Source: Scylla paramamosain
Taxonomy: Eukaryota; Arthropoda; Malacostraca; Decapoda; Portunidae
Direction of reading: 5' to 3'
Length of the DNA stretch: 64,000 bases
Assembly: GCF_035594125.1 (NCBI RefSeq)
Contig: NC_087181.1
Span: 14,665,000 to 14,728,999 of the forward strand
Both the position numbers and the translations under genes were made by a program. How positions within the stretch are numbered: the stretch's first letter is position 1; each line of letters opens with the position of its first letter. Shown here piece by piece: positions 41,430 through 63,084 of the stretch. Under the pieces are notes generated by a model that worked only from the letters and a program-made list of their open reading frames with translations, was not told the origin of the DNA and ran no database searches.

Positions 41430-43310
41430 CTACATGTGCAGCTCCACGTGAGTCGCCTCGCCGTTCTGGGGCTGCGCGGCGCGCGCCAGGCAGGACTGGG
41501 AGGTGACCTCGGTGCTCTTAGGGCTCTGCGACAAGCCATTGCCGCCCTCCGGCCCGCCCTCCCCTGCCGCCGCGCCGCCGTTGGCGCCGGGCAGCGAGAT
41601 GGTCCTTCCATAGTAACTGTTACTGTCACCCGCCGTGCCGTTCATCTTCACTCGGCTCAACACGCTGTGTCCGTTTGCGCGCCGCGTCACGTCGGCGCCA
41701 CCCACCAAGGGACTAACCTTGGTGGGCGTATGAGGGACGCGCCCTGGACTGGTCCGCGGGCTGCGGCCCGGACTCTGGGCGGGACTCGCGGCAGGACTGG
41801 GGGTGCCACTGGTCTCCTCACGGATGGCGCGCACAGTGGGTGGACTGGGCACCGTCTGGTCACACTCTTTGATGGGGGACAGGTGCGGCGCGATGCTGGA
41901 GCGAACGCGGCGCCGCGAGGGCCTGGGGCGAGGCAGAGGCATCGCTCGCACCTCACCCTCTTCCTCCACGGAGAACTCGCTCACCGCAGAGGATACCGTG
42001 CGGCTCAGGGAGCGCATCTGCGCCCTGGACCGCACGGACTGGATCTGCGGCAGCTGCGGCACGGATGAGATCCGCGCCGGGGGCGTCCTAGGAGCAGCGT
42101 TGGTGGGCGACATCATGTTGGACACGCCCCGCCCACCCTGCTGCTGCGGCTGGAGGCGTGAGGTCTGGCCGTGGTGGGGGCTCTTCCCCACCCCCGGGGA
42201 GCGAGCGTCCTCCGAGGGTGTGGTGGGGGAGAGTCCGGGGGTGGAGGCAGCGGAAGACCTGGGGGACCTGATGGCTGTGGTGGTGGTGTTGAGGGAATCG
42301 ACGGAAACAGTGGACAGAAGGGCGGTGTCAGTGGTGGAGGAGGGAGTTATCTGGTTGTTTGGCGCTCGACGAGTCACCGCCCAGCCACACACGGCGCCCT
42401 CCCTCTCCGCGGCGCCGTCCCGCCCGTAGGTGCTGAAGGAGTGCGCCGAGTTTGAGCCTCGCAGGTGATGGCCGCGGATGTACTCGTAGGTGGTGAAGCC
42501 CAGGAATATGATGTAGGCGTGGAAGGCCGCGAGGTGCACCAGCAGGACCTCCGCCACCAAGGCCACGGAGAACAGCGTGGACAGCAGCCCGATGAAGGCG
42601 CCGTCGTAGACAAGAGCACCGAAGATGGAGAAGTGGCAGTAGGGCGCCCCCTCAGAGCACGTGAGGGAGGCGTCGTCGTCGTCGTCGTCGTCAGCTCCAG
42701 ACCTCCGCTGCGTGGCCTGCTGTGGTCTTGGTGCTTCCCACGGGGATAAGTACTCCTTCTTAAAGTAATAGAGAACAATCTCGGCGAGGCAGGTCCCCAT
42801 GACTAAGAGGCAGGCCAGGATGGCTGTCAGGACGCAGGCCAGAAAGATGCGGTAGTTGCGGCGACCCACGCAGTGGTTCAGCCACTTACAGTGGTGGTCG
42901 AACACGTCCACACATTTGTTGCAGGCGCTGCAGTGCTTGGTCCTGCTGGAGGTGATCGTTATGTTGCACAGGTGGCACCGACCGTTCTCAATCACATGAC
43001 TGTGCACGTTGCGGTCAAACTCCGGCACCTGCTGGCGGTCCTTGCGCGCCCTCAGCTGCGGGTCGGCGGGGTCGAGGGCGAGGGCGAGGGCGTGCGTGAA
43101 GACGTGGACGGCGAAGACCACGCCGGTGACCAGTGCGAGGGGTAAGGCCAGACGGGAGTGGAGGGCGGGGAGGACGGCGCCGTACATGAGGGAGGTGAAG
43201 CTCACCATCACCAGCCACGCCAGCACCTGCTGCGGGTGGAGCGGCAGCTGGAGGCCGTGCACGCGGCGCACGCGGCGCGGGCCCGCCCACCACGGCCGCC
43301 CGTCACCCAT
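41430..43310 (-). CDS. ZDHHC1: DHHC palmitoyltransferase, ZDHHC1/11 type, single exon
   Basis: S-acyltransferase that attaches palmitate to protein cysteines, in endomembranes. 626 aa in one exon. Membrane segments at about 29-50, 57-80, 154-183 and 228-270. Cys-rich DHHC domain at 112-153: CHLCN, RTKHCSACNKC, then FDHHCKWLNHCVGRRNYR with the catalytic Cys141. TTYEY (273-277) is the TTxE motif. The order HPQQVLAWL, ALDPADPQLR, HVIENGRCHLCN is typical of ZDHHC1/ZDHHC11. A loop between segments 3 and 4 carries Asp207-213 encoded by a GAC repeat. The tail (about 280-626) is Ser/Pro/Arg-rich and probably disordered. An in-frame TGA 15 bases upstream makes this ATG the first possible start. The stop is TAG at 41432-41430. 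Assignment to ZDHHC1 rather than ZDHHC11 is not resolvable. Confidence 0.95.
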   Translation of the reverse strand: MGDGRPWWAGPRRVRRVHGLQLPLHPQQVLAWLVMVSFTSLMYGAVLPALHSRLALPLALVTGVVFAVHVFTHALALALDPADPQLRARKDRQQVPEFDRNVHSHVIENGRCHLCNITITSSRTKHCSACNKCVDVFDHHCKWLNHCVGRRNYRIFLACVLTAILACLLVMGTCLAEIVLYYFKKEYLSPWEAPRPQQATQRRSGADDDDDDDASLTCSEGAPYCHFSIFGALVYDGAFIGLLSTLFSVALVAEVLLVHLAAFHAYIIFLGFTTYEYIRGHHLRGSNSAHSFSTYGRDGAAEREGAVCGWAVTRRAPNNQITPSSTTDTALLSTVSVDSLNTTTTAIRSPRSSAASTPGLSPTTPSEDARSPGVGKSPHHGQTSRLQPQQQGGRGVSNMMSPTNAAPRTPPARISSVPQLPQIQSVRSRAQMRSLSRTVSSAVSEFSVEEEGEVRAMPLPRPRPSRRRVRSSIAPHLSPIKECDQTVPSPPTVRAIREETSGTPSPAASPAQSPGRSPRTSPGRVPHTPTKVSPLVGGADVTRRANGHSVLSRVKMNGTAGDSNSYYGRTISLPGANGGAAAGEGGPEGGNGLSQSPKSTEVTSQSCLARAAQPQNGEATHVELHM

Positions 43311-45726
<2,416 letters not shown>

Positions 45727-45743
45727 GTGTGTGTGTGTGTGTG

Positions 45744-46383
<640 letters not shown>

Positions 46384-46530
46384 CCTTCAGTTAAAAACAG
46401 CTGCCAAAAATACAACAGGAAAAGAAAGTATTGGTAAAAATAGTGACTTTCTTCTATAAATATCTTCTATTTTAAGATACCACGAGTTATTTTGTCGTTT
46501 TCAGGAAGAATAAGGAAGGATTGAGTTAAA

Positions 46531-46797
46531 AGAGAAGCGGGGATTCTATTTATACCCATTCCTTCATTTTGTTCCGCCTTTTCTTAAGTTCAATTCTGTT
46601 TTAGATATTGTATTATTATTTGGCACATTTTTCTTTAATCACTAACTACTCTGGTGTAAAGAAAAAGACTAAAAAGAAAAGGGGGATTATATTTATATCT
46701 AGTACTTCTTTTCTTTTTTTTTTCTACTGTTCGATTCTCTTTTACAGGTTTTCATTACTATTTCGTACATCTTTCCTTAAACACTAACTACTCTGGA
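46531..46797. repeat. Two-copy tandem duplication, ~143-bp unit
   Basis: AGAAGCGGGGATTCTATTTA..CACTAACTACTCTGG (46531-46654) recurs as AGAAAAGGGGGATTATATTT..CACTAACTACTCTGG (about 46673-46797). Confidence 0.8.
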
Positions 46798-46979
46798 ACC
46801 TTAATTCTTGTTCTACTGGCTAGGTATTGTTGTATCTATCTCTTAACCCCTTTCTCTCTTACTGGTGTTTATAAAGATTTCATTCATTTATTTTATTTAT
46901 TTATTTATTTATTTTTTTTTTTTTAGTGCTGTGAATTGTTTTATATGACAGTGAAAGGGTTAGTTAAGTATTATGTGTC

Positions 46980-47330
46980 ACTTTATCTCTTCTTTAATTC
47001 ATATGTGTTTTTCTGTTTCTTCTCTCTTTTTTTTTATCTTCTTTTCGTGATTTGCTATTCGTGCTTTCTCTTCTCTAGTTCGCGTCTTTCCTTCTTTGTT
47101 TTTCCTCTTCTTTTTTTTTTATCTTTTCATTCATTCGTTTTTCACCTTTAATTTCCATCTATTCTTTTTTTCCTTTCTTTTTTCTTTCTTTCTATCTTTT
47201 TTTTCATTAAGTGCCTAGTAAATGTTCTCTCTTCTTTAATTCATGTCTATTATTCTGTTTCTTCCTCTTCTTTCTCTCTCTCATTTTTTTTCTATCTTTT
47301 CATTAAGTGCTCAGTAAGTGCTTTTAAACT
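46980..47330. repeat. T-rich duplicated segment
   Basis: CTCTTCTTTAATTCAT occurs at 46987 and 47228, and TTTTCATTAAGTGC at 47203 and 47296, in a CT/T-rich background. Confidence 0.6.
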
Positions 47331-47358
47331 CTTAGGATGATTCCATTAGACTTTAATT

Positions 47359-47360
<2 letters not shown>

Positions 47361-47452
<92 letters not shown>
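47361..47452. repeat. (CT)n microsatellite
   Basis: About 46 CT units. Confidence 0.98.
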
Positions 47453-47457
<5 letters not shown>

Positions 47458-47904
47458 GCAGGCGGCGACGAATAAAACTCATTCTCACAATTCACACAAA
47501 TGCTATTGGATAGAACACGTAAATTTTTCGATTCCTCTCTTCTCTGTTGTTATCGTGAGGTGTAAAGAATCCTGAGACACGAAAATAGAAGAGCTGAACA
47601 TTTTCGCATGAATTTACCTCGTATTTCTCCTCTCTCCTTTAAGCCTCTTTTTTTTTTTTTTGTCACATTTTTCTCTCCATCTCTCGTATTTTATGTAGAT
47701 GTGGTTTGGAGATAGGAAGATGTGTGCGTTTGTGTGTGTGTGTCTGTTGTTCTATTTTTACCATGAACTTGTTTCCCATCTGACCTTGGAAAACCATACG
47801 AGTAATTATGTTTAGTGGATAAAGGGTGACATAGTTATGATTCTATGTTAAAAGGCAGGACATTGCATCTATTTAGCATATCAATCAATTAACTAATCAC
47901 TCAC

Positions 47905-48068
47905 TCACTCTATCTGTCTGCCTATCTCTCTGTCTATCTATCTATCTATCTATCTATCTATCAATGCGGTAATGTTTTATGTGTTAGTCCCTTTAATATG
48001 TGGTGTCTGTCTGTCTGTGCATCTATCTATCTATCTATGTCTACCTATCTATCTGTCTATCTACCTAC

Positions 48069-48101
<33 letters not shown>

Positions 48102-48310
48102 CATCTATCTATCTATCTGTATGCCTTAATATTTTATGTATAAGTTCCTTAAATATGTGGTATGTTTATGTCCTGTGTGGTGTAGTGTAGTCCAGTGGTG
48201 TGGTGTTGTGTGGTGGTAAGTGGTCTAAATTCCCATAATTCCAGCAATATATAGCGTGTTATGTCATGCGTGGGCTGGTGTGGTGGTGGAGTGGAGGCGC
48301 GGACTACATT
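47905..48310. repeat. CTAT/CTGT tetranucleotides with duplicated flanks
   Basis: Two CTAT-rich arrays (47932-47962, 48018-48120), each followed by a related text (TTTTATGTGTTAGTCCCTTT / TTTTATGTATAAGTTCCTTA). A second pair, ATTCCCATAATTCCAGCAA and ATTCCCATCATGCCAGCAA, lies at 48229 and 48308. Confidence 0.8.
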
Positions 48311-48384
48311 CCCATCATGCCAGCAACGGGTACATGCTGAGTGGGAGTGTTTACGGTTGTGGCTACTTATTACTGCTTGTGTCC

Positions 48385-48901
<517 letters not shown>

Positions 48902-49149
48902 CACGCCTCAATGCACATACACCGCACCCACCGTCACTCCTGCCACTCCACAGGTCGATAGCAAGTCCACCAGACGTCACAGAAACACAGCAAAACGCAC
49001 CAATGAAAAACTCAAACACCACAAACTTGTAACAAAATATTACCCAAACTACCAAATGACTAATATGACCAAAGTTCACTTAAGATTACAAAAAGTATCG
49101 AGAAAAAAAGAAAGTTTGCAAGAATTTTACGTAAGAAAACTTATTATCC

Positions 49150-49520
49150 CTTTCAATTCTGCTGGGAGAGATCTGGGAAGGGAGGGAGGGAGAAGGGAGA
49201 ATGAGAGTTGAGAGAGAGGGCGGAGGAAGGGGAGGAAATGAGCTGAACGAGGCGGGACGGGTGGGCGGCGCGGATGGGCGGCAAGGGCGGGGAGGACCAA
49301 GGTTAGTCTGGAACTGAATAGAGAGGGAAAAGGGAGAGGGGAAATGGGAGAGGGGAAAAAGACGTGGAGTGGAAAGAAGCCAAGAGGTAGGTAGGAGGGG
49401 TCGGGGAAAGAGACTGAGGGAGCGGGAGACCGAAAGAAAAGGGAGAAAAAGGACGGAGAGGGGAGGACAAAGGTGAGGGGAAGAGACGAGGGGAGAGGAG
49501 ACCATGGGGAGTGAGGGGAC
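49150..49520. repeat. Purine-rich GGGAGA tract
   Basis: Plus strand nearly all purine (GGGAGAGGGGAAA-type). The minus-strand frames are Ser/Pro-rich artefacts. Confidence 0.7.
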
Positions 49521-49603
49521 TGAGGGAAATATGCTCGTCTGGAGGCTGTGTGAGTGAGAAATGGAACCTGAAAACTTGCTGGATGTATTGTTGTGGGTAA
49601 GTG

Positions 49604-49714
<111 letters not shown>

Positions 49715-50138
49715 CAGTATACGTATCAAAAAAAAAAATAGAACAAGAAAGAAATGTTATCCTGCCTCTCCCTCTCTCTCTCTCCCTCTCCCTTTCCCTC
49801 TCCCTCTCTCTCTCTCTCTTCTCTCTCACTCAGCCCTGCGTCAAATGATCCCAAGCTGACGGAGGGACACAAAAAGCCTTGTAATAACCTCAGCTGATGC
49901 CGTAGGGTTCGAGAAAAAGCCTCAAAAAACACAGGCACACTCTTGAACCGTTCCCTCGCACTACCACCACCACCACAACCACCGCCACCACCACCACCGC
50001 CACCACCACCACTCCGTAGCCCTCCACAACTCGAGCTTAAGAGAATAATCACAACCAGGCTTACCTCAGTGTTATAAGCCAAGCAGCTTTAAGCCCTACC
50101 TACTACCAACCTAGCAGACCCCAATTAATCGGCTGGGG

Positions 50139-50140
<2 letters not shown>

Positions 50141-50217
<77 letters not shown>

Positions 50218-50256
50218 AGTCATGTTTATGTATTAATTGCAGGCTAGAATGGATAC

Positions 50257-50332
<76 letters not shown>
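50141..50332. repeat. Two (CT)n arrays
   Basis: CT at 50141-50213 and 50258-50332 with 44 unique bases between. Confidence 0.97.
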
Positions 50333-50335
<3 letters not shown>

Positions 50336-51290
50336 CCCACTCGACCCACAATTCCAGTGTTCATGAAGCTATACATTATGCAAGGCTGATGACTCTCATA
50401 ATTTTAAACTCTCCCTCTCCACTGCGCTAACCTAATTCTTGTTATATTCCATACCAGACCCGCCCCGCTTAGGAGGCCTGGGAGGACCTTTGCGTCACTC
50501 CCGCACTGCCCTGGACACACGACCACACGAAGAGTAGAAACGCACCTCGCATTCCTGAACACCGTGAGAAATATTGCCGGATCGTGGGATTAGAGACCGG
50601 AGATGTACACATAGACAGACACAGACACACGGACACACAGCACGTAATGGTGAGCGAGGAGACAAAGACACCAGCAGGAAGGGACGCGAGAGGAAAGAGA
50701 CGCGGGAGAGATGAGGCGGAGGAAGGAGGAGACGGAGGGGGAGGAGGGGAAGGAAGGGATTGGTAATGAGGTGCCAGGGGTGGAAAAATGATGGCGAGAG
50801 AGGACATCTCCTGCAGAATGGAGAGCGGAAGGATACCCTGCCCCCCGGATGCTGTGACAACCGGGGGAGTGGGAGGGCGCTGGGATACGAAGCGGCGTCT
50901 ATACTCCTCCCTCAACTCCCTCCAGCACCCGACAAAAGAAGACTTTCAGTGTAAATGACCTGATTCAGAGGAGGCAAAATTTAATCTATCCAGACAAGCG
51001 GGGTGAAGTCAGACACAGTGCAGTTATTCACACGGAAAAGTGCTCCTGGGGTTCGAAGAGGCAGCCTGGGGAGCAATGCTGGGGATGCCTTACTGCGCCT
51101 CACACTCCAATGGTGCTCCTGGCTCGCCTCGCCCGCCTCACAATGGCTCGATGGCAAAGTCAGCTTCTCAAACAGCTAACAGTTAAGGTTGCAAAAATGT
51201 CCCGCGGGAGTGAAGATATTAAATCCCTGAGCGAGATGAAGGGACGCGGGTACGGGGGTATGGCTGTGGTGCCGCGGGTCTCGGGGAGGG
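50333..51290. other. Non-coding stretch
   Basis: Moderate GC, no recognised domain in any frame, no RNA gene seen. Confidence 0.4.
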
Positions 51291-51500
51291 TGGTGGTGGT
51301 GGTGGTTGTGGTGATGATACGATGATGATGATGATGGTGATGATAGCAAGAACGTTATCAACACAACGACTCCCAACAATAATAATGATACAAGAAGAAG
51401 AACAACAATAATAATGATACAAGAAGAACAACAACTAGAACAAGAACAATAACAAGAAAACAAGAACAAGAGGAACAAGAACAAAAACAGTAAAAAATAT

Positions 51501-51540
<40 letters not shown>

Positions 51541-51545
51541 GTAAG
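51291..51545. repeat. GGT/GAT/AAC/AAT trinucleotide run
   Basis: GGT then GAT units at 51291-51345, AAC/AAT/AAG mix, and pure (AAC)n at 51500-51540. Confidence 0.9.
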
Positions 51546-51829
51546 CCCCATCACGTCCTCTCCACGACAGACATTAACAACATCATCCCAAGCTAACAAA
51601 AAAGAAGATACAAATCCAAGAAAACACACAAAAAAATAAAGTGGGCCGCTGCTGCTGCTCCTCAAAAAAGTCAATCTTCTGAGAGAGAAAGACTTAAAAA
51701 AAAAAAAAACTTCTGCAACCTTGAATTTTGTGGAATCGCCCTCCTCCTCCTCCTCCTCCTCCTCCTCTTCCTCCACATCCACTGCACTGACATGGCATTC
51801 GTCCAGCGCACCCCCACCCTCCCCAGCCA

Positions 51830-52012
51830 TCCCCCAACCTTAACCAACCCCTCCCCAACATCCCTAACCCCTTACTTTACATCCCAAACCTTCCCCAACC
51901 ATCCCCAACTTTCCCCAACCATTCCTAACCCTCTCCAAGACTCCATAACCCTCCCCAACATACCCTAACACTCCCCAACCCCTCCCTAAACTTCCCTAAC
52001 CCTCCCCAACAG
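51830..52012. repeat. Degenerate CCCCAACC tract
   Basis: Words such as CCCTCCCCAAC and TCCCTAACCC repeat about a dozen times. Confidence 0.75.
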
Positions 52013-52070
52013 TGGCGCGGCCCGAGGTGACGGTTATGGTGCAGACTAGATGCCAAAACCAAGGACCTGA

Positions 52071-52072
<2 letters not shown>

Positions 52073-52153
<81 letters not shown>

Positions 52154-52219
52154 TAAAGTCCTGAAGGATATGAAGGATACGAAGGATATTCATTGCTATT
52201 AAGGAGTATTAGTATGGTA

Positions 52220-52306
<87 letters not shown>
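52073..52306. repeat. (GT)n and (CT)n pair
   Basis: (GT)n 52073-52152, 70 unique bases including GAAGGATAT repeats, (CT)n 52222-52306. Confidence 0.97.
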
Positions 52307-52310
<4 letters not shown>

Positions 52311-52560
52311 GTCGTGGTGTTGCTAGTAGTAGCAGTCGTGGTGGTCGTCTTTGTTTCCCATTTCCTTTTAGAGTAACTGGAGTTTCCGCAGCGTGAGGGT
52401 CGTGGAGGTCGTGGTGGTGCTGGTGGTGTTGGTGTTGGTAGTGGTCGTGGTAGTCATCGTTTAGGTACTGGTAGCGCCTGAACGACCCACTTCGAGCCGC
52501 CCATTCCCCTCACACGCGGCAGTAAACCCACAGCCACCTCAGTCAGTCAGCGCTACAGTG

Positions 52561-52699
52561 GCTCCTCCTCCTCCTCCTCCTCCTCCTCATCCTCCTTCTC
52601 CTCTTCCTCCTCCTCCTCCTTTTGCTTCTTCTTCTTCTGTTCTTGCTCACACTATACCCCGCAGAAACAGCAGAACATAAGACGCTATTCCTCAAAGAC

Positions 52700-52738
<39 letters not shown>
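52561..52738. repeat. CTC/CTT trinucleotides and (GT)n
   Basis: CTC/CTT units 52561-52640, then (GT)n 52704-52738. Confidence 0.9.
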
Positions 52739-52739
<1 letters not shown>

Positions 52740-52825
52740 GCCGCTCCTCCATCAACACGGAATAATACAAACAGTGATCTCGAATCGTATATTACATTTG
52801 CTCAGGGGATTCTGATTCAAGTTTA

Positions 52826-53401
<576 letters not shown>

Positions 53402-53649
53402 ATACGTACCAAACACTTCTACTCCTTCACCACCGCTACCACCACCGCCGCCACCACCACCACCACCAGCACCCCCTCACTCTCGCCACCTCCTAAGTGC
53501 ATCCTTCAGGCAACTTTTAAATCCACCCAAGGAAATACGAGGGTCGATCAGGGGGCGGCCTTCCCTATAATGGGCTTAGCTCCCCGCCCGCAGCTCGCTA
53601 AAAATCAATGTAGGGCTGCCCGTGTCCTCACCAGGGCGAAAACGGTGCT

Positions 53650-54370
53650 GCCATTTTGAAATATTGCTAGGCCTATTAAGGATCTATTCCCTGTAGGAGT
53701 TTTTGTTGGAGGCTGAAGTGTTTTGAAATATTCCTAGGCCTAAAAACTGCTTATTCATTCTCCCTAGGGTATTTTGTATAGCTGGAGTGTTTTAAATATT
53801 GTTAGGCCCATAAATATCCTATTTTGTGGAGAACTGTAGTGTTTTGAAGTATTATTAGGCCTAAAAAGTGTCTATTCTTTCCATGTAGAATTTTATGTAG
53901 GGGTAAAATTTGTTTTGAAATATCCTTAGACCTATTCATTCCTCGCAGGATATTTTATAAAAAAAAAGGAGTCTTGGAACATTGGTAGGCCTAAAAACTG
54001 GCTATTCATTCGCTGTAAGACTTTTTGTATAGAGGTTGCAGTGTTTTGAAGTATTCTTAGGCCTACTAGCAGCCTATTCATTCCCTCCAGGATGTTTTGT
54101 AGGATACATAAGTGTTTTGTAGTCCCAGAGACTGCCTATTCTTTTCCTGTAGGGCATTTTGTAGAGGTCTGAAGTGTTTTTAAATATTGATAGGTCTATT
54201 TACGGCCTCCTCACACTATGTAGGGCATTTCCCAGAGAATTGTAGTGTTCTGAAATACCTTTACGGATATTAACAACCTACTCATTCGCTGTAGGCCATT
54301 TTGTGGAGAACTCTACTGTTTTCAGATATTGTTAGGTAGAAAAACAGCCTTTTTTATTCCCTGTATAACT
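53650..54370. repeat. ~80-bp degenerate satellite, about nine copies
   Basis: Units built as GTGTTTTGAAATATT, then CTTAGGCCTA, then CCTATTCATTCCCTGTAGG, then ATTTTGTAGAG, repeated from 53650 to 54370 with substitutions and small indels. Period about 75-85 bases; no coding potential. Confidence 0.88.
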
Positions 54371-54439
54371 TTAGCGTGTACGAAAAAATATACTAAACTA
54401 TTCATTCAAAATTTGTGTCACGTGATTCCGTTGTGTTGG

Positions 54440-54600
54440 CGCCAATGAATAAATGAAAGAATGAATGAATAAAAAGATGAATAAATGAATGAATAAAAAA
54501 AATGAATGAATGACTGAACGAATGAGTGAATGTATGAACGAATGAATGAACGAACGAATCAGTGAATGAATGAATGAATGAATGAATGAATGAAGCAATG
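54440..54600. repeat. (GAAT)n tetranucleotide tract
   Basis: AATGAATGAACGAATGA-type repeats over about 160 bases. Confidence 0.93.
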
Positions 54601-54654
54601 AACCACCCAATCAACCATTTATTCAGAAACTCGTGAATATACTAAGAAAATGGC

Positions 54655-54975
54655 GCACCATCATCACACCATCATCATCATCATCACACCATCATCATCA
54701 TCATCATCACATCACCATCGCAATTCACATCACCACCACAAACCATCACTCCATTACTTTAATCATCACCATCATCACCACCATCATCACCACCGTCAGC
54801 ATTCTCAAGACCATTGGACAATCATCACCATCACTCTCATCACATCACTATCATCAATATTCATCATCATTACCACCACGAAAAACACTCCATTATTCTC
54901 ACCACCACCACCACCACCACCATTACCCTCATCACTATTATTCACCATTACCACCACCACCACCGCCATCATCAA
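54655..54975. repeat. ATC/CAC trinucleotide tract
   Basis: CATCATCACCACCATCATCA-type imperfect repeats; His/Ser-rich frames are artefacts. Confidence 0.92.
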
Positions 54976-55120
54976 GGGAAAAGCCACAGCCCTCAGGATA
55001 TGCAGAAAGAAGATCTCCCCCCATCCCCCTCCTCCCACACCCTTTACCCTCTCCCCCCTCCAACCCCTAAACCCCAACCCACAAACAGTCGGAGTGCCTT
55101 GAGGAGCGTCATCAAGCTGG

Positions 55121-55275
55121 AGGAGGAGGAGGAGGAGGAGGAGGAGGAGGAGGAGGAGAAGGAGGAGGAGGAGGAGGAGGAGAAGGAGGAGGAGGAGGAG
55201 GAGGACTAGTTCTCTCACCTGTGGCATTATCGACCCCCCTCCCCCCACATCTCAAGGTCATATCAGCACCCCACA

Positions 55276-55365
<90 letters not shown>

Positions 55366-55539
55366 TGTATTGGAGGTGAAAAGTAAACATAAAAAATAAA
55401 TAGAACAAACAAACAAACAAACAAACAAACAAACAAATAACTTCACTAAATAAATAAATTAATAAACAAATAAACAAATATATAAACAAATATATAAATT
55501 TTCCTCTATGCCACTTTAAACAACAGAATTGCCGCTTGT

Positions 55540-55629
<90 letters not shown>
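55121..55629. repeat. (GGA)n, (CT)n, (AAAC)n, (CT)n cluster
   Basis: (GGA)n 55121-55205, (CT)n 55278-55360, (AAAC)n 55405-55436, (CT)n 55541-55629. Confidence 0.96.
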
Positions 55630-55632
<3 letters not shown>

Positions 55633-56450
55633 GTGTTTATATTGACTCGCTCGGCACGCTCCAGTTACATCATCTGGTTCTTAGCTGCCTTACTTATTTA
55701 CTCTCCCGGTAAGCACTGTTTGCACTGCGATGGTTACACTCCCTGGCCTAACCAAACGCTTGCATACACAGCCACACCTTTCTCTTTATTTGATTAATTT
55801 ATCTGTTACATTTTTGTTAATTTTGTTCATTTATTTTATTTACTTTTTATATTTCATTTTTTTTCATTTCTTTCTTTTCTTTTCTTTTTTGTTGTTTTTT
55901 TTGCGTGCGGAGACTAACTCGATACAAAATTGGGAGGAAAAGAATGTCCAGCTCAATTTCTTGCTCAAAAAAAATAGAAGCGTGAAAGAAAAGTTGCTTA
56001 GATTGGATAAAGACGCGATTTGATGCTCAATTCCATCAGTCCACGCCGTAGAAATGAGAAAAATAAACAGGTAGGGAGTAACAGAATTCAGTCAGTTATA
56101 GAATTTAGGAGTTAGCAAGCTTATTTCCAGAGGTGTCTTAATGCTCCTCTTTTGAAACAATCCAAGCCGTAGAAAAGGAGGAAAAAACAACGGAAATAGA
56201 TTTGCAGAGTCTGAAAACAACTAAATAAGTTAATAAATACTACCATAACATACACGCCTCAACCATCACCACTTGTGTACTTTTTTTATTTATTTATTTT
56301 TTTTACGTAATAGGATCACAAGCCAAGGAAAACAAACAAGAATGAGGGGAAAAAAAAGTCCCACTGAGGTGCCAGTCCCAAAAGAGACGTCAAGAAAACC
56401 ACTGAAAATTATCATAACACTAACACTACACAGCTACCTCAGTATATTGA
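55630..56450. other. Non-coding AT-rich stretch
   Basis: T-rich and A-rich runs; no gene seen. Confidence 0.45.
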
Positions 56451-56639
56451 ACGTGTGTGTGTGTGTGTGTATGTAGTATAAGGAACGGGCGCGTCTGTGT
56501 CTCCTCTTATTATCTACTGCCCCCGTGTGTCAGTGTAGCCAGATCGAGGCCAAGGATTCACCACAATAAGAGACAGACTGTATGTAATAAAGTGTTGCAT
56601 CGCGTGTTGCTCCCTTGTTTTTTATTGCTGACATTATTG

Positions 56640-56736
56640 GTGGTAATGGTGGTTGTGGTGTTGATAGTGGGAAGGGGAGGGAATAGGGTAGTAGTGGTAT
56701 GATGGTGGTGGTGGTGGTGGTAGTGGTGGTGATAAC

Positions 56737-56773
<37 letters not shown>
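56640..56773. repeat. GGT and (TAG)n trinucleotides
   Basis: GGT-rich 56640-56730, then about 12 TAG units to 56773. Confidence 0.93.
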
Positions 56774-57428
56774 CCAGAAAGAAACATAAACAGGGACAGA
56801 GACAAGAACAAACGGAGACAGAGAAAGAGAAGCAGAGAGAAAGGAAGCCAATGGGTCTATAACGAAAGGAAATAAACAAGAAGAAACAAAGCAAACACAA
56901 CAGAATATACAAAACGAAAAAACAAAAAAAATTACACTACCCACCCAACTACTACAACTATTCGGAAACCTAAACAAGTAACACAACACAAAGAAGAAAG
57001 ACAGACAGAAAGAGACAAAGAGACAGACAGACAAAGCCCTGGACACAGAGAGGAGGGCAGTGGGTCTGTAGGGCAAGGAGCGACATCAAGGACACCCAAG
57101 CCTCCCGCCACACAGAAGCCGGGCCACCGAACTAACGATTCCAGGCCCTTACTTGAGATAACAATCAATAGAGGTCGCCAGAAGGACCAGGAGGCGCATC
57201 GTGTCCGGCCCGAGGCTCCTGTAACACTGAAGGTCGGTCGATATTCAATACATAGAAAGTGCTGCTGCTGCTTTTGTAACATGGGGGTGGGGAGAGGGAG
57301 AGGGAGAGGGAGAGGGTGAAGAAAGGAAGAGGGAGAGGGAGGGGGTGGGGAGAGACACAGAAAGAGGGAAAGATCAAAAACTTTTCATAATATTTTCGAG
57401 ATCATAATGATACTAAGAAATGATGAAG

Positions 57429-57429
<1 letters not shown>

Positions 57430-57517
<88 letters not shown>
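57430..57517. repeat. (GA)n microsatellite
   Basis: About 44 GA units. Confidence 0.98.
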
Positions 57518-57520
<3 letters not shown>

Positions 57521-57839
57521 TACCCAACTCCAACCCAACCAAAACACCACGCACAAACCAAACCAAACCTTTACTCATTACAACCTCAGAACCAGTGGTA
57601 TGCGAACTGGTAACATTGTTCGTGGTGTCAGTGTTACTAGCGAGCCAACACTCTCTAACCCTCTCCCGCAGGAACCCTTAACGTCCTTCCCGCCCTTGTC
57701 CTGCTCCTTCTCTTTCTCCTCCTCCTCCCAGGGGCCGCAGCAACACCCCCTGTGGGACTAACTTTCGACTGATAATGATTTAATCTAAAGTTAGAAGCAG
57801 GAGGAAGAGACAGAAATAGTTCCTGTGGGGCCTGACCTG

Positions 57840-60000
<2,161 letters not shown>

Positions 60001-60100
60001 AAGCAAGAGTGTCTCAAGGGTGATATTTGATGTTTAGCTGGTTATTGCCTCTTTTATTACTATTGTTATTAGTATTGTTATTTTCCCTCGCTTCATAAGT

Positions 60101-63001
<2,901 letters not shown>

Positions 63002-63084
63002 AGATAGGAAATTAAACAAGAAGGAAAGGAAGGGAAAAAAAAGGAACACATGGAAATTTAATCTATACACGTGTAAACATGCCT

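Noticed and set aside
54655..55209. His-rich open frames (150 and 131 aa)
   Set aside because: Translation of ATC/CAC and GAG trinucleotide repeats.
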